Positions 1 to 8,681 of a stretch of 64,000 bases of DNA are shown piece after piece. A program made the translations under genes and the position numbers. Position 1 is the first letter of the stretch. Every line of letters begins with the position of its first letter. This DNA is from Stomatobaculum longum. GTDB taxonomy: Bacteria > Bacillota > Clostridia > Lachnospirales > Lachnospiraceae. The stretch spans positions 124,001 to 188,000 of the forward strand of contig JH590864.1 in the NCBI GenBank assembly GCA_000242235.1, in the 5' to 3' direction. The notes below the pieces were generated by a model, which was not told the origin of the DNA, did not search any database, and saw only the letters and a program-made list of their open reading frames with translations.

Positions 1-227
1 CAAGTCGTTTCTCACAATGTCGACGCCCGGGTCCCAGAGTGTGAGTGCTTCAGGTCGGACGGCAAGCCCTTAGGCTGCGTATGCTAAATTTTCGTTAGCG
101 TTTGTATTTAAGTTTGCCGTTTAACGCACCGCATGCGGATAGCTTCACCGGCTGCACGGTCCCTGTCGAAACCGGTACATCCCCGAATAGGTATGAATTA
201 TACCATATTCAGGCCTATATCACAAGC
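1..227. other. Window edge without a supported gene
   Basis: No start, ribosome binding site or recognisable protein could be supported here. One plus-strand frame is open from base 1 to a TAA at 85-87, so the tail of an upstream gene is possible but its residues match nothing I recognise. The minus-strand YetF-like gene ends at 228, so this stretch probably also holds its 3' flank. Confidence 0.4.
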
Positions 228-872
228 TTAGAATGCGGAGACCAGGAGTTTTCCGTCGCGGTATTCGACGAGGAAGATGCGGCTCAGATCGCGGTAGCCC
301 ATACCGGCGAGGGTCTCCGTGAGCCAGGTGTCGTCCTTGCCGATAATTTCCAGAATATCCGTCTGAATCTGCCCGTCGGTGACCAGCGGATACTTCGGAT
401 TTTCTTCGCCGTAAGGGATGATTAAGAGCTGGCCGTTCTGCTCGACGACAACGCGCTGCAAATCCTCCCAGTAGTAGTAGCCCGCTGCGCGGAGCTTGAA
501 GGAGAGGTCGTGCGCGGAGAGACCGGCGCGGCGGCAATTTGCGATGTTCAGTTTGCCGTGGTTTACAAGCACCAGGGGCTGGCCGTCGAGTAGCTGTCCC
601 ATGAAGCGGTTGTTGGTCTTGATCCATTTGAGGCCCAGAATCACAATGCACCAGAGGAGCAGAATCAGAATGTACTGCAGCACGGTGATGGCACTGTTAT
701 AGATGGTGCCGCCGATGATACCACCGAGTACATAGTTCTGAATCTGGTCGGAGGCGTTCGAGGGCGCAAGGTTTCCCTTTCCGCTGATGTTGATGACGAA
801 GGAGAGGGAGAGAAGACCGATCAAGAGCTTGATTGCGACGAGAAAATAAAAGTTATTGAAAAAAGAAAGCAT
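228..872 (-). CDS. YetF/DUF421 family membrane protein
   Basis: A 214-residue protein with hydrophobic segments at about residues 5-30 and 60-80, followed by a soluble C-terminal half with the family pattern of a short beta strand plus RxxGLSxxDLxFxLR (near residues 115-130). This is the arrangement of B. subtilis YetF/YdfS/YkjA proteins (DUF421), of slightly shorter length than usual. The biochemical role is unsettled; family members act at the membrane and have been linked to spore or envelope physiology. The start at 872 has GAGGA upstream. It lies 39 bases downstream of the DUF3290 gene on the same strand, a known DUF3290-DUF421 pairing, so the two products probably work together. Confidence 0.85.
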   Translation of the reverse strand: MLSFFNNFYFLVAIKLLIGLLSLSFVINISGKGNLAPSNASDQIQNYVLGGIIGGTIYNSAITVLQYILILLLWCIVILGLKWIKTNNRFMGQLLDGQPLVLVNHGKLNIANCRRAGLSAHDLSFKLRAAGYYYWEDLQRVVVEQNGQLLIIPYGEENPKYPLVTDGQIQTDILEIIGKDDTWLTETLAGMGYRDLSRIFLVEYRDGKLLVSAF

Positions 873-911
873 AATTAAAATCCTCGCAGGCGATGCGTGA
901 GAGTGGGCACT

Positions 912-1355
912 TCATTCGCGGATGAATTCCGGCTCTGTGCCGAGCAGTTCCATGGGTTCCAGATTGCAACTTGTATCGTTGATGAAGAGCACGCGGTAGT
1001 ACTTGCCCTTCGCGAAAATGATGGGATTCCCGGAAAATTCCGTGGCGTTTAGGAAGACCTCTTCCGCGGGGACATCCAGCTCTTTGGCGATGCGTTCCAC
1101 CGAGTGGATTGCGAGTTCCGCCCGCTGGCCACTCGCCTGCATTTCCCGGTAGCGGTTAATCTGCAGGAGTCCCATGGTAATCAAGAGGAGCAGGGCAATC
1201 AGTGCGAGTTCCCGGTAGCGGGAAATCTGCTTGTCCTTAAAGTAGCGTATGCCGTTGAAGAGCAGCACCAGAAACAGAACGGCTGCAATGACCAGCTGAA
1301 CGCGGTTCATGCCGATATTGCGACGGAGCAGGAACTCATAGGAATAAAATTTCAT
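912..1355 (-). CDS. DUF3290 family membrane protein
   Basis: A 147-residue protein with two predicted membrane helices at about residues 17-36 and 48-65 and a soluble C-terminal domain of about 80 residues that starts near the VERIAKELDVPAEEVFLN stretch. This matches the DUF3290 family, which in Firmicutes sits directly upstream of a DUF421 gene, as here. No catalytic motif is visible and the function is unknown. The start at 1355 has CGGAGTG upstream. It is the first gene of a two-gene minus-strand unit, divergent from the malic enzyme operon. Confidence 0.8.
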   Translation of the reverse strand: MKFYSYEFLLRRNIGMNRVQLVIAAVLFLVLLFNGIRYFKDKQISRYRELALIALLLLITMGLLQINRYREMQASGQRAELAIHSVERIAKELDVPAEEVFLNATEFSGNPIIFAKGKYYRVLFINDTSCNLEPMELLGTEPEFIRE

Positions 1356-1576
1356 AGAACACTCCGAAAGGGCGCTGTACGCCCTGAGACAGTTACAGTG
1401 AGTGACAGGCCGATTCTACCACAGGACAGGGCAAAAAGAGCAAGCCCTTTTTGACAGAATTCGGCAGATGTTAATTGTTATATAGAAGCATGGACTAAAA
1501 TTAAGGGAAGCTTAATAAAGGCGTTGAAGTTCTGCGCGGAGCGGACGGAATCGCATTGCGGGGAGGGCGCTTATTC

Positions 1577-1605
1577 TTGAAAAGACTTGTTATTTTGTGT
1601 ATGAT
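1577..1605 (+). promoter_or_regulatory. Promoter of the malic enzyme / fatty acid operon
   Basis: TTGAAA at 1577-1582, a 17-base spacer and TATGAT at 1600-1605 form a good sigma-A promoter 54 bases before the malic enzyme start. It lies in the 303-base divergent region 1356-1658, which holds no gene. A second TTGACA at 1451-1456 lacks a convincing -10 at proper distance. Confidence 0.75.
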
Positions 1606-1658
1606 TTCCCCATACGGGTTTGTGTCGTTGCCCGGGATTGCTCAGACAGGAGGATAAC

Positions 1659-2831
1659 ATGAACTACGCAGAGGAATCACTGAAAAAGCATTACGAGTGG
1701 AAGGGTAAGATCAAAGTTATCACGGATATTCCGGTCAAGACCTCGGAAGATTTATCGCTCGCTTATACGCCGGGTGTGGCACAGCCCTGCCTGGAGATTC
1801 AGAAGGACGTGAACAAGTCTTATGAACTCACGAGACGCTGGAATCTGTGCGCGGTCGTGACGGACGGCACGGCGGTTCTGGGCCTCGGCGACATCGGTCC
1901 GGAAGCAGGCATGCCGGTCATGGAGGGCAAGTGTGTGCTCTTCAAGGCATTCGGCGACGTGGATGCGTTCCCGCTCTGCATCAAGTCCAAGGATGTGGAC
2001 GAGATTGTCAATACAATTTACCTGCTCTCCGGTTCCTTCGGCGGTGTGAACCTCGAGGACATCGCGGCGCCGCGCTGCTTTGAAATCGAGCGGAAGCTGA
2101 AGGAGAAGTGCGATATTCCGATTTTCCACGACGACCAGCACGGCACGGCAATCGTGGTGCTCTCGGGTCTCATCAATGCGCTGAAGGTGGTCGGCAAGGA
2201 CAAGGAGAAGGTCAAGGTCGTTGTGAACGGACCGGGCAGCGCGGGCATTGCGGTCTCGAAGCTCCTGCTCTCCTACGGCTTTAAGAACCTGACGCTCTGC
2301 AACCGTGAGGGCATCATGACCGAGAACTCGAAGGACCTCAACTGGGCGCAGAAGGAAATGCTCGAGGTCACGAACCTGGATCATAAGACCGGCACCCTGA
2401 AGGACGCGCTGGTCGGCGCCGACATCTTCCTCGGCTTCTCCGGCCCGAACATGGTCACCGAAGAGATGGTGCGCAGCATGAATAAGGATGCGATTATCTT
2501 TGCCTGCGCAAATCCGACGCCGGAAATTTTCCCGGATGAGGCGAAGAAGGGCGGCGCAAAGGTCATCTCGACCGGCAGATCGGACTTCCCGAACCAGATT
2601 AACAACGTGCTCGTGTTCCCGGGTCTGTTCCGCGGTGCATTCGATGTCCGCGCGAAGGACATCAACGAGGAGATGAAGATGGCGGCGGCTGTCGCAATCG
2701 CAAATCTGATTTCGGACGATGAAGTCAACGAGAACAATATCATCCCGAAGGCCTTCGATCCGCGCGTCAAGGAAGTGGTCGCAAAGGCTGTCGCGGAAGC
2801 GGCGAGACGCACGGGCGTCGCGAGAATCTGA
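1659..2831 (+). CDS. NAD(P)-dependent malic enzyme
   Basis: A 390-residue short-type bacterial malic enzyme, oxidatively decarboxylating malate to pyruvate with reduction of NAD(P) in the cytoplasm. Visible motifs are the YTPGVA loop (Tyr36), the general-base Lys91 in MEGKCVLFK, metal ligands in NLEDI (Glu133, Asp134) and FHDDQHGT (158-159), and the dinucleotide loop GPGSAG (191-196). I chose ATG 1659 because CAGGAGGA precedes it by five bases; an in-frame TTG at 1620 lacks a site. It is the first gene before the fatty acid cluster, so it may supply NADPH or pyruvate for lipid synthesis; that link is inference. Confidence 0.93.
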   Translation: MNYAEESLKKHYEWKGKIKVITDIPVKTSEDLSLAYTPGVAQPCLEIQKDVNKSYELTRRWNLCAVVTDGTAVLGLGDIGPEAGMPVMEGKCVLFKAFGDVDAFPLCIKSKDVDEIVNTIYLLSGSFGGVNLEDIAAPRCFEIERKLKEKCDIPIFHDDQHGTAIVVLSGLINALKVVGKDKEKVKVVVNGPGSAGIAVSKLLLSYGFKNLTLCNREGIMTENSKDLNWAQKEMLEVTNLDHKTGTLKDALVGADIFLGFSGPNMVTEEMVRSMNKDAIIFACANPTPEIFPDEAKKGGAKVISTGRSDFPNQINNVLVFPGLFRGAFDVRAKDINEEMKMAAAVAIANLISDDEVNENNIIPKAFDPRVKEVVAKAVAEAARRTGVARI

Positions 2832-2897
2832 GGCGGATTGCAACATTTTTCGCGGCAAAGGCAGGCAAACAGGGCAAGATAGAAAGAAGGATGTAAC

Positions 2898-3065
2898 ATG
2901 GCAAAACACACCATTCTGTACGGTTGCGGTCACATTGCGGCGGCAGAGGTTGAGGGGAATGAATACGAACAGCAGGAGAAGCTCGACTACTTGAAGATTT
3001 GCGGACGCTGCCCCGCCTGCGAAAAAGCATACCGGAGCGCACACCCGTCGCTTCAGAAAGCGTAA
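2898..3065 (+). CDS. Small Cys-rich (zinc-ribbon-like) protein
   Basis: A 55-residue reading frame with GAAAGAAGG upstream of ATG 2898, ending eight bases before fabH. It has Cys10 followed by Gly-His, and a C-terminal cluster Cys36-x2-Cys39-x2-Cys42, so four potential metal ligands including His12. The sequence does not match a named family that I know; it resembles the tiny zinc-binding proteins seen in Clostridia. It is co-oriented and tightly spaced between malic enzyme and fabH, suggesting translation as part of this operon. It was found by reading the gap directly because it is short; coding status rests on site, spacing and Cys pattern. Confidence 0.6.
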   Translation: MAKHTILYGCGHIAAAEVEGNEYEQQEKLDYLKICGRCPACEKAYRSAHPSLQKA

Positions 3066-3073
3066 GGTGACGC

Positions 3074-4021
3074 ATGCAGCTCTGGATTTCCGGCACGGGT
3101 TCCGCCCTGCCGAAAAAGGTAGTGACGAATGATGATCTCGCAAAGGTCATTGAGACGAGCGACGAGTGGATTTATTCCCGCACCGGCATACGGCAGCGGC
3201 ATGTCGCCGATGAGGCGGAGAGTGTCGAGAGCCTCGGCCGGGCGGCGGCGGAACGGGCCCTCGAAATGGCCGGTGTCTCTGCCGAGGAAATCGGCCTCAT
3301 CATCGTCGGCACCTGCACGGACGGCAATGTGACGCCGAGCGCAGCCTGCCAGATTCAGGCGGCAATCGGCGCGATGAATGCGGTCGCTTTCGACATCAAT
3401 GCGGCGTGCTCGGGCTTTCTCTACTCGCTTCGGACGGCGGAGGGTCTCATGCGCACCGGCCTCGCGACGAAGGCGCTGGTGATCGGCGGTGACCTCGTGA
3501 CCCGCTATATCGACTGGCAGGACAGAACCACCTGCGTGCTTTTCGGCGACGCGGTCGGCGCTGTGGTGCTCGAGGCGACCGAGGACAGCGCGAAGGGAGA
3601 TATTCTGGGCTCCGCACTCGGCGCGGACGGCGTGAAGGGACACAACCTGACGGGGCGCACGGACCCGGACAACCATTTCCTGCACATGAACGGTCAGGAA
3701 GTGTTCCGCTTTGCGGTTCGCACCGTGCCGCTCTGCATTGAGGAGGCGCTGCAAAACGCGGGGGTCGACAAAAAGGATGTGAGCGCCTATGTGTTGCACC
3801 AGGCGAACTCCCGCATCATTGAGGCAGTCGCGAAGCACCTCGGCGAGCCGCTCGAAAAATTCCCGATGAATCTCTCGGACACGGCCAACACCTCGGCGGG
3901 CAGCATCCCGACCCTGTTTGACCGTCTGAACCGCGAGGGCAAGTTAAAACGGGGCGATATTCTGGTGCTCTCCGGATTCGGCGGCGGTCTCACCTGGGGT
4001 GCGACCGTGATACGGTATTGA
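3074..4021 (+). CDS. fabH: 3-oxoacyl-ACP synthase III
   Basis: A 315-residue KAS III that condenses acyl-CoA with malonyl-ACP to start fatty acid synthesis. The catalytic triad is complete: Cys112 in INAACSGF, His242 in VLHQANSR and Asn272 in TANTSAG; a glycine-rich C-terminal loop (LSGFGGGLTWG) is present. Length is typical (about 310-330). The start ATG 3074 has only a weak AAGGTG upstream, but homologues begin at this point. First gene of the fab cluster proper, followed by acpP after a 107-base gap with a possible promoter/operator. Confidence 0.97.
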   Translation: MQLWISGTGSALPKKVVTNDDLAKVIETSDEWIYSRTGIRQRHVADEAESVESLGRAAAERALEMAGVSAEEIGLIIVGTCTDGNVTPSAACQIQAAIGAMNAVAFDINAACSGFLYSLRTAEGLMRTGLATKALVIGGDLVTRYIDWQDRTTCVLFGDAVGAVVLEATEDSAKGDILGSALGADGVKGHNLTGRTDPDNHFLHMNGQEVFRFAVRTVPLCIEEALQNAGVDKKDVSAYVLHQANSRIIEAVAKHLGEPLEKFPMNLSDTANTSAGSIPTLFDRLNREGKLKRGDILVLSGFGGGLTWGATVIRY

Positions 4022-4075
4022 CGGATACGCTATTGACGTAGGGCAGAGAATCGGTTAAAAAAGTAGTGAACAATA

Positions 4076-4110
4076 TTGACAAAACAATGACAAGTGTCAA
4101 TTAACTTGTC
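4076..4110 (+). promoter_or_regulatory. Possible promoter/operator before acpP
   Basis: TTGACA at 4076-4081 is a consensus -35, but the hexamer 17 bases on (AATTAA) is a poor -10. The same stretch contains nested dyads: the palindrome TGACAAGTGTCA at 4088-4099 and the inverted pair GACAAGT (4089-4095) / ACTTGTC (4104-4110). It does not fit the FapR or FabT consensus that I know. It may be an operator for a lipid regulator, or an mRNA hairpin before acpP. Confidence 0.4.
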
Positions 4111-4128
4111 CCAACAAAGGAGAATAAC

Positions 4129-4362
4129 ATGTTTGAAAAGGTAAAGCAGATGATCGCAGAGCAGCTCAGCGCAGACGAGAACAGCATCACCGAGGAGACT
4201 TCCTTCAAAGACGATCTCGGCGCGGATTCTCTGGATCTGTTCCAGCTCGTCATGGCAATGGAGGATGAGTTCAAGGTTGAGATTCCGAGCGAGGATCTTG
4301 AGAAGCTCAACACGGTCGGCGATGTCATGAAGTACCTGAAGGACAAGGGCGTCGAGGAATGA
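4129..4362 (+). CDS. acpP: Acyl carrier protein
   Basis: A 77-residue acidic protein with the phosphopantetheine attachment motif GADSLD, Ser34, and the usual four-helix acyl carrier layout. It carries the growing acyl chain among the Fab enzymes. AAAGGAG precedes ATG 4129. Its stop overlaps the fabK start by four bases (ATGA), so the two are translationally coupled. No competing interpretation: position and motif both fit the fatty acid ACP. Confidence 0.97.
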   Translation: MFEKVKQMIAEQLSADENSITEETSFKDDLGADSLDLFQLVMAMEDEFKVEIPSEDLEKLNTVGDVMKYLKDKGVEE

Positions 4363-5297
4363 ACACAAGAGTGACAGAGCTCCTCGGCATACGCTATCCC
4401 ATCATTCAGGGTGGGATGGCGTGGGTCGCCGAGCAGCATCTCGCGGCGGCGGTGAGTGAGGCCGGCGGCCTCGGCCTCATCGGCGGTGCGAGCGCGCCCG
4501 GAGAAGTGATTCGCGATATGCTCCGAGACGCAAAGCGCCTCACGGACGCACCGGTCGGCGTCAATGTCATGTTGATGTCGCCCCACGCGGACGATGTCGC
4601 GCGCGTTGTGATTGAAGAGGGCGTCAAGGTTGTGACGACCGGCGCCGGTATGCCGAGCAAGTACATGGAAGACTGGAAAAAGGCGGGCATCAAAGTCATT
4701 CCGGTGGTTGCTTCGGTCGCGCAGGCACGAATCATGGAGCGCCTCGGCGCGGATGCCGTGGTCGCGGAGGGCACGGAGTCCGGCGGTCACATCGGTGAGG
4801 CGACCACGATGACCCTGCTCCCGCAGGTCGTGGACGCCGTGAAGATTCCGGTCATCGGTGCGGGCGGTATTGCCGACGGCAGAGGAATGATGGCGGCTTT
4901 CATGCTCGGTGCATCGGGCGTGCAGATCGGCACGCGCTTTGTCGCGAGCACCGAGGCAGTCGTGAGCGAGGCCTATAAGAACCGCATTGTGAAGGCGAAG
5001 GATATCGACAGCACAGTGACGGGCAGAACCTACGGTCACCCGGTGCGCAGTCTCCGGAACGACATGACGCGCGAGTACACGCGCCTCGAGGCAGAGGGCA
5101 AGAGCTTTGAAGAGCTCGAGTACCTGACTCTGGGTTCGCTTCGGAAGGCCGTGCAGGAGGGCGATGTAATTCGCGGCACGGTCATGGCAGGACAGATTGC
5201 GGGTCTCATTCAGGACATCAAGCCCTGTCGGGAGATTATTGAGGACATGATGCGCGAGTGTCATGAGCTCGCGAGAAAGGCGGCGGACTTTGTCTAA
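4359..5297 (+). CDS. fabK: Enoyl-ACP reductase II (FMN-dependent)
   Basis: A 312-residue nitronate-monooxygenase/FabK-fold TIM barrel catalysing the last reduction in each elongation round with FMN and NAD(P)H. Seen are the N-terminal [10 protein letters not shown], the ESGGHIGE phosphate-binding stretch, the [10 protein letters not shown] loop and GVQIGTRF near residue 190, all typical of FabK. The cluster has FabK rather than the short-chain reductase FabI, which predicts low triclosan sensitivity by family knowledge. It overlaps acpP by four bases and is overlapped by fabD. Confidence 0.95.
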   Translation: MNTRVTELLGIRYPIIQGGMAWVAEQHLAAAVSEAGGLGLIGGASAPGEVIRDMLRDAKRLTDAPVGVNVMLMSPHADDVARVVIEEGVKVVTTGAGMPSKYMEDWKKAGIKVIPVVASVAQARIMERLGADAVVAEGTESGGHIGEATTMTLLPQVVDAVKIPVIGAGGIADGRGMMAAFMLGASGVQIGTRFVASTEAVVSEAYKNRIVKAKDIDSTVTGRTYGHPVRSLRNDMTREYTRLEAEGKSFEELEYLTLGSLRKAVQEGDVIRGTVMAGQIAGLIQDIKPCREIIEDMMRECHELARKAADFV

Positions 5298-6195
5298 GAA
5301 GGCATTTTTGTTTCCGGGACAGGGCGCACAGAAAATCGGTATGGGGCAGAGTTTTTACGAGGCCGATGCCGATGCGCGCGCGGTCTTCGAGGAGGCCTCG
5401 GAGATTCTCGGCTACGATATGAAGGCGCTCTGTTTTGAAGAAAACGAGAAGCTGAATTTGACGCAGTACACCCAGCCTGCGATGGTCACGACCGGCATTG
5501 CGATTCTGAAAGTGGTTGAAAAGCACGGTCTTACGCCGGACACGGCGGCAGGCTTAAGTCTCGGCGAGTACGAGGCACTCTTCGCTGCGGGCGCGCTCTC
5601 GGAACGGGATGCGATTCGCGTGGTTGCGCGGCGCGGCGAACTCATGGAAGCAGCGGTTCCGGCTGGTATCGGCGCAATGGCGGCGGTGCTCGGCGCGGAG
5701 GCGGCGCTGATTGAGGAGACACTTTCGGACATTCCGGAAGTCTGGATTGCCAATTACAACTGTCCGGGGCAGATTGTCATTTCGGGCAAGAAAGAGGCGG
5801 TCGAGGCAGCGGCGGAGGCTCTCAAGGCGAGAGGCGTGAAGCGCGTGCTCATGCTGAACGTGAGCGGTCCCTTCCACTCCGGCCTACTCAGAGAAGCCGG
5901 TGAGGAGCTCGGCAAGGTGCTTGCGGAGACAGAAATTCATCCGCTTCGCATTCCGTACTACGCGAATGTGACCGGCGACAAGGTCGAGGATGCGGCGAAG
6001 GTCAGAGAGCTGTTGACCGAACAGGTCTACAGTTCGGTGCGCTTTGAGCAGAGCATCCGCAATATGCTCGCAGCGGGCGTGGATACCTTCTATGAGCTGG
6101 GTCCCGGCAAGACGCTCGCGGGCTTTGTGAAGAAGATTGACAGAGCGGCAACGGTCGTGAACATTGAGACCATGGAGGATCTGGCTAAGTTATGA
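5290..6195 (+). CDS. fabD: Malonyl-CoA:ACP transacylase
   Basis: A 301-residue FabD that loads malonate onto ACP. It shows the N-terminal FLFPGQGAQ, the nucleophile motif GLSLGEY (Ser90 from the chosen start) and the catalytic His196 in GPFHSG. I chose TTG 5290, overlapping the end of fabK by eight bases, because the resulting [14 protein letters not shown] matches family N-termini; ATG 5263 would add nine charged residues and overlap fabK by 35 bases. The stop overlaps fabG (ATGA). Confidence 0.93.
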   Translation: MSKKAFLFPGQGAQKIGMGQSFYEADADARAVFEEASEILGYDMKALCFEENEKLNLTQYTQPAMVTTGIAILKVVEKHGLTPDTAAGLSLGEYEALFAAGALSERDAIRVVARRGELMEAAVPAGIGAMAAVLGAEAALIEETLSDIPEVWIANYNCPGQIVISGKKEAVEAAAEALKARGVKRVLMLNVSGPFHSGLLREAGEELGKVLAETEIHPLRIPYYANVTGDKVEDAAKVRELLTEQVYSSVRFEQSIRNMLAAGVDTFYELGPGKTLAGFVKKIDRAATVVNIETMEDLAKL

Positions 6196-6938
6196 GCGAT
6201 TTGAGCGGTAAGGTAGCGCTGGTCACCGGCGCATCGCGCGGCATCGGCAGAGCCATTGCCGTGCGCCTCGCCTCTCTCGGCGCTGTGGTGGCGTTAAACT
6301 ACAATGGCTCCGAGGCAAAGGCCGAGGAAGTGCGCGCAGAGATCGAGGCTGCGGGCGGCAAGGCATTTTTGATTCAGGCGAATGTGAGCGAGGAAGCGGA
6401 TGTGCTCCGCATGTTCGAGGAAGTGCTATCGAAAGAAAACCGGATTGACATTCTCGTGAACAATGCCGGCATCACCCGCGACGGTCTTCTGATCGGCATG
6501 AAGGAGGCGCAGTTCGACGAGGTCTTAAAGACCAATCTCTACGGCGCTTATTTCTGCATGCAGCAGGCGGCAAAGAAGATGCTTCGCCAAAAGAGCGGCC
6601 GCATTGTCAACATTTCCTCCTACTCGGGGCTTCACGGCAACGCGGGACAGATGAATTACGCGGCGGCAAAGGCGGGCCTTGTCGGAATGACCAAGACCGC
6701 GGCGCGCGAGCTCGGCAGCAGAGGCATCACAGTCAATGCGGTGGCACCGGGCTTTATTGACACCGACATGACGGCGGTGCTCAGTGACAAGTCAAAAGAG
6801 GCGATTCTCTCGGGCGTTCCGCTGGGACGCATGGGCAGCGCGGACGATGTGGCAGCAGCCGTCGCTTTCCTCGCGGGAGATGAGGCTTCCTATATTACCG
6901 GACAGGTTCTGTCCGTTGACGGCGGACTCTCTATTTAA
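6192..6938 (+). CDS. fabG: 3-oxoacyl-ACP reductase
   Basis: A 248-residue short-chain dehydrogenase that reduces 3-oxoacyl-ACP with NADPH. The cofactor loop TGASRGIG is at 12-19, NNAG at 90-93, and the Ser143-Tyr156-Lys160 triad lies in ISSYSG and NYAAAK. C-terminal GQVLSVDGGLSI is typical of FabG. The start overlaps the fabD stop by four bases; fabF follows after 56 bases. Confidence 0.96.
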   Translation: MSDLSGKVALVTGASRGIGRAIAVRLASLGAVVALNYNGSEAKAEEVRAEIEAAGGKAFLIQANVSEEADVLRMFEEVLSKENRIDILVNNAGITRDGLLIGMKEAQFDEVLKTNLYGAYFCMQQAAKKMLRQKSGRIVNISSYSGLHGNAGQMNYAAAKAGLVGMTKTAARELGSRGITVNAVAPGFIDTDMTAVLSDKSKEAILSGVPLGRMGSADDVAAAVAFLAGDEASYITGQVLSVDGGLSI

Positions 6939-6994
6939 GAGTTTCCGCCGTTCTTTGAAACTAGGCAACGCGGCTTTGCAGGAGAACGCAATAC

Positions 6995-8236
6995 ATGGAA
7001 AAGAGAAGAGTGGTTGTGACCGGACTCGGCGCTGTGACGGCAATCGGTATCGGCGCGGAGGCGTTTTGGAACTCGCTGAAAGCGGGACAGGTCGGAATTG
7101 ACCGCATCACCCAGTTCGACACGGAGAAGTTCAAAGTGAAACTTGCCGCCGAAGTCAAGGACTTCAAGGCGGCAGATTTTATGGACGTGAAATCGGCGCG
7201 CCGCATGGAGCGTTTTTCGCAGTTTGCCGTCGCGGCGGCAAAGGAGGCGCTTGCGGACAGCGGCCTGGATCTCACGAAGGAAGATCCCTACATGGCCGGT
7301 TGTGCGATCGGTTCGGGCATCGGCGCTCTGCAGTCGGTTGAGCGTGAGTATAACCGCATGATCACCAAGGGGCCGAACATGGTCAATCCGCTGTTTGTCC
7401 CGATGATGATCAGCAACATGGCGGCGGGCAATGTCGCAATCCAGTGCGGGCTGAAGGGCAAGAACATCAACATTGTGACGGCCTGTGCTTCCGGCACGCA
7501 CAATGTGGGCGAGGCGTTCCGCACGATTGCGCACGGCGATGCGGACATCATGCTCGCGGGCGGCACGGAAGCCTGCATCACACCGATCGGCGTGGCGGGC
7601 TTCATGCAGCTCACGGCGCTCAGCACTTCGGAGGATCCGAAGCGCGCTTCGATTCCGTTTGACAAGGAGCGGAACGGCTTCGTGATCGGCGAGGGCGCGG
7701 GCATTCTGGTGCTCGAGGAGCTTGAGCACGCCCTGAAGCGCGGCGCAAAGATTTATGCCGAGATGGCGGGCTACGGCGCGACCTGTGACGCAAACCATAT
7801 CACCTCGCCGCTCGAGGACGGCTCGGGCGCGGCCGAGGCAATGCGCTTTGCGCTCCGCGACGCTGGGCTCAAGCCGGAGGACATCGACTACATCAACGCG
7901 CACGGCACCTCCACGCACTTAAACGATCTCTCGGAGACGATTGCAATCCGGAGCGCGTTCGGTGCGGCGGCCGATAAGCTCGCGGTCAGCTCCACGAAGT
8001 CGATGATCGGTCACCTGCTCGGCGCGGCGGGCGGCGTTGAGGCCGTGGTGCTCGCAAAGAGCGTGCAGGAGGACTTTGTCCACGAGACTGCGGGGCTCGC
8101 GGTCGATGATCCCGAGTGCGACCTCGACTATGTGAAGGGCGAGGGGCGCTCCATGCGGGTGCGCGCGGCGCTCAGCAACTCGCTCGGCTTCGGCGGTCAC
8201 AATGCGTCTATCATCATGAGAAAGTACGAGGCGTGA
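6995..8236 (+). CDS. fabF: 3-oxoacyl-ACP synthase II
   Basis: A 413-residue KAS II elongating acyl-ACP with malonyl-ACP. Catalytic residues are Cys164 in [10 protein letters not shown], His303 in [11 protein letters not shown] and His340 in [12 protein letters not shown]. The GFGGHNAS C-terminal motif is present. ATG 6995 has CAGGAG 12 bases upstream. Only one KAS besides FabH is visible in this cluster. It ends two bases before fabZ. Confidence 0.96.
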   Translation: MEKRRVVVTGLGAVTAIGIGAEAFWNSLKAGQVGIDRITQFDTEKFKVKLAAEVKDFKAADFMDVKSARRMERFSQFAVAAAKEALADSGLDLTKEDPYMAGCAIGSGIGALQSVEREYNRMITKGPNMVNPLFVPMMISNMAAGNVAIQCGLKGKNINIVTACASGTHNVGEAFRTIAHGDADIMLAGGTEACITPIGVAGFMQLTALSTSEDPKRASIPFDKERNGFVIGEGAGILVLEELEHALKRGAKIYAEMAGYGATCDANHITSPLEDGSGAAEAMRFALRDAGLKPEDIDYINAHGTSTHLNDLSETIAIRSAFGAAADKLAVSSTKSMIGHLLGAAGGVEAVVLAKSVQEDFVHETAGLAVDDPECDLDYVKGEGRSMRVRAALSNSLGFGGHNASIIMRKYEA

Positions 8237-8237
8237 C

Positions 8238-8672
8238 ATGCAGGTAAAGCTTGGCATCAAAGAAATCGAGAAGATACTGCCGCACCGGCATCCGTTTTTG
8301 CTGGTCGACTGCATCACGGAACTGGAGCCCGGCGTGCGCGCCGAGGGCTATAAGGCAGTGAGTTTTGACGAATCTTACTTCCGGGGACACTTTCCGGAAG
8401 AACCGGTCATGCCGGGCGTCCTGATTATCGAGGCGCTCGCGCAGACCGGCGCGGTTGCGATTCTCTCGCAGGAAGAAAATGCGGGGAAGACAGCCTACTT
8501 CGGCGCGGTGGATCACGCGCGCTTTCGGCGGAAAGTCGTGCCGGGCGACCGGCTGAGACTCGTCTGTGAAATTGAGAAGGTGAAGGGGCCTGTCGGTAAA
8601 GGCAAGGCGACAGCATACGTAGAGGATGAGAAGGCGGTGGAAGCAGAACTCACCTTTATCCTCGGAAAGTGA
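8238..8672 (+). CDS. fabZ: 3-hydroxyacyl-ACP dehydratase
   Basis: A 144-residue hot-dog fold dehydratase. It opens with the family signature [12 protein letters not shown] and has the active pair His51 in [11 protein letters not shown] and Glu65 in [11 protein letters not shown]. It removes water from 3-hydroxyacyl-ACP. It starts two bases after fabF and is followed nine bases later by the carboxylase gene. In many Firmicutes an accB gene lies between fabF and fabZ and accC follows fabZ; neither is here. Confidence 0.95.
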   Translation: MQVKLGIKEIEKILPHRHPFLLVDCITELEPGVRAEGYKAVSFDESYFRGHFPEEPVMPGVLIIEALAQTGAVAILSQEENAGKTAYFGAVDHARFRRKVVPGDRLRLVCEIEKVKGPVGKGKATAYVEDEKAVEAELTFILGK

Positions 8673-8681
8673 CAGGGGAAA

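Noticed and set aside
102-425. Plus-strand frame of 107 codons at the window start
   Set aside because: It runs across the 3' end of the YetF-like gene on the other strand, has no ribosome binding site and no recognisable family.
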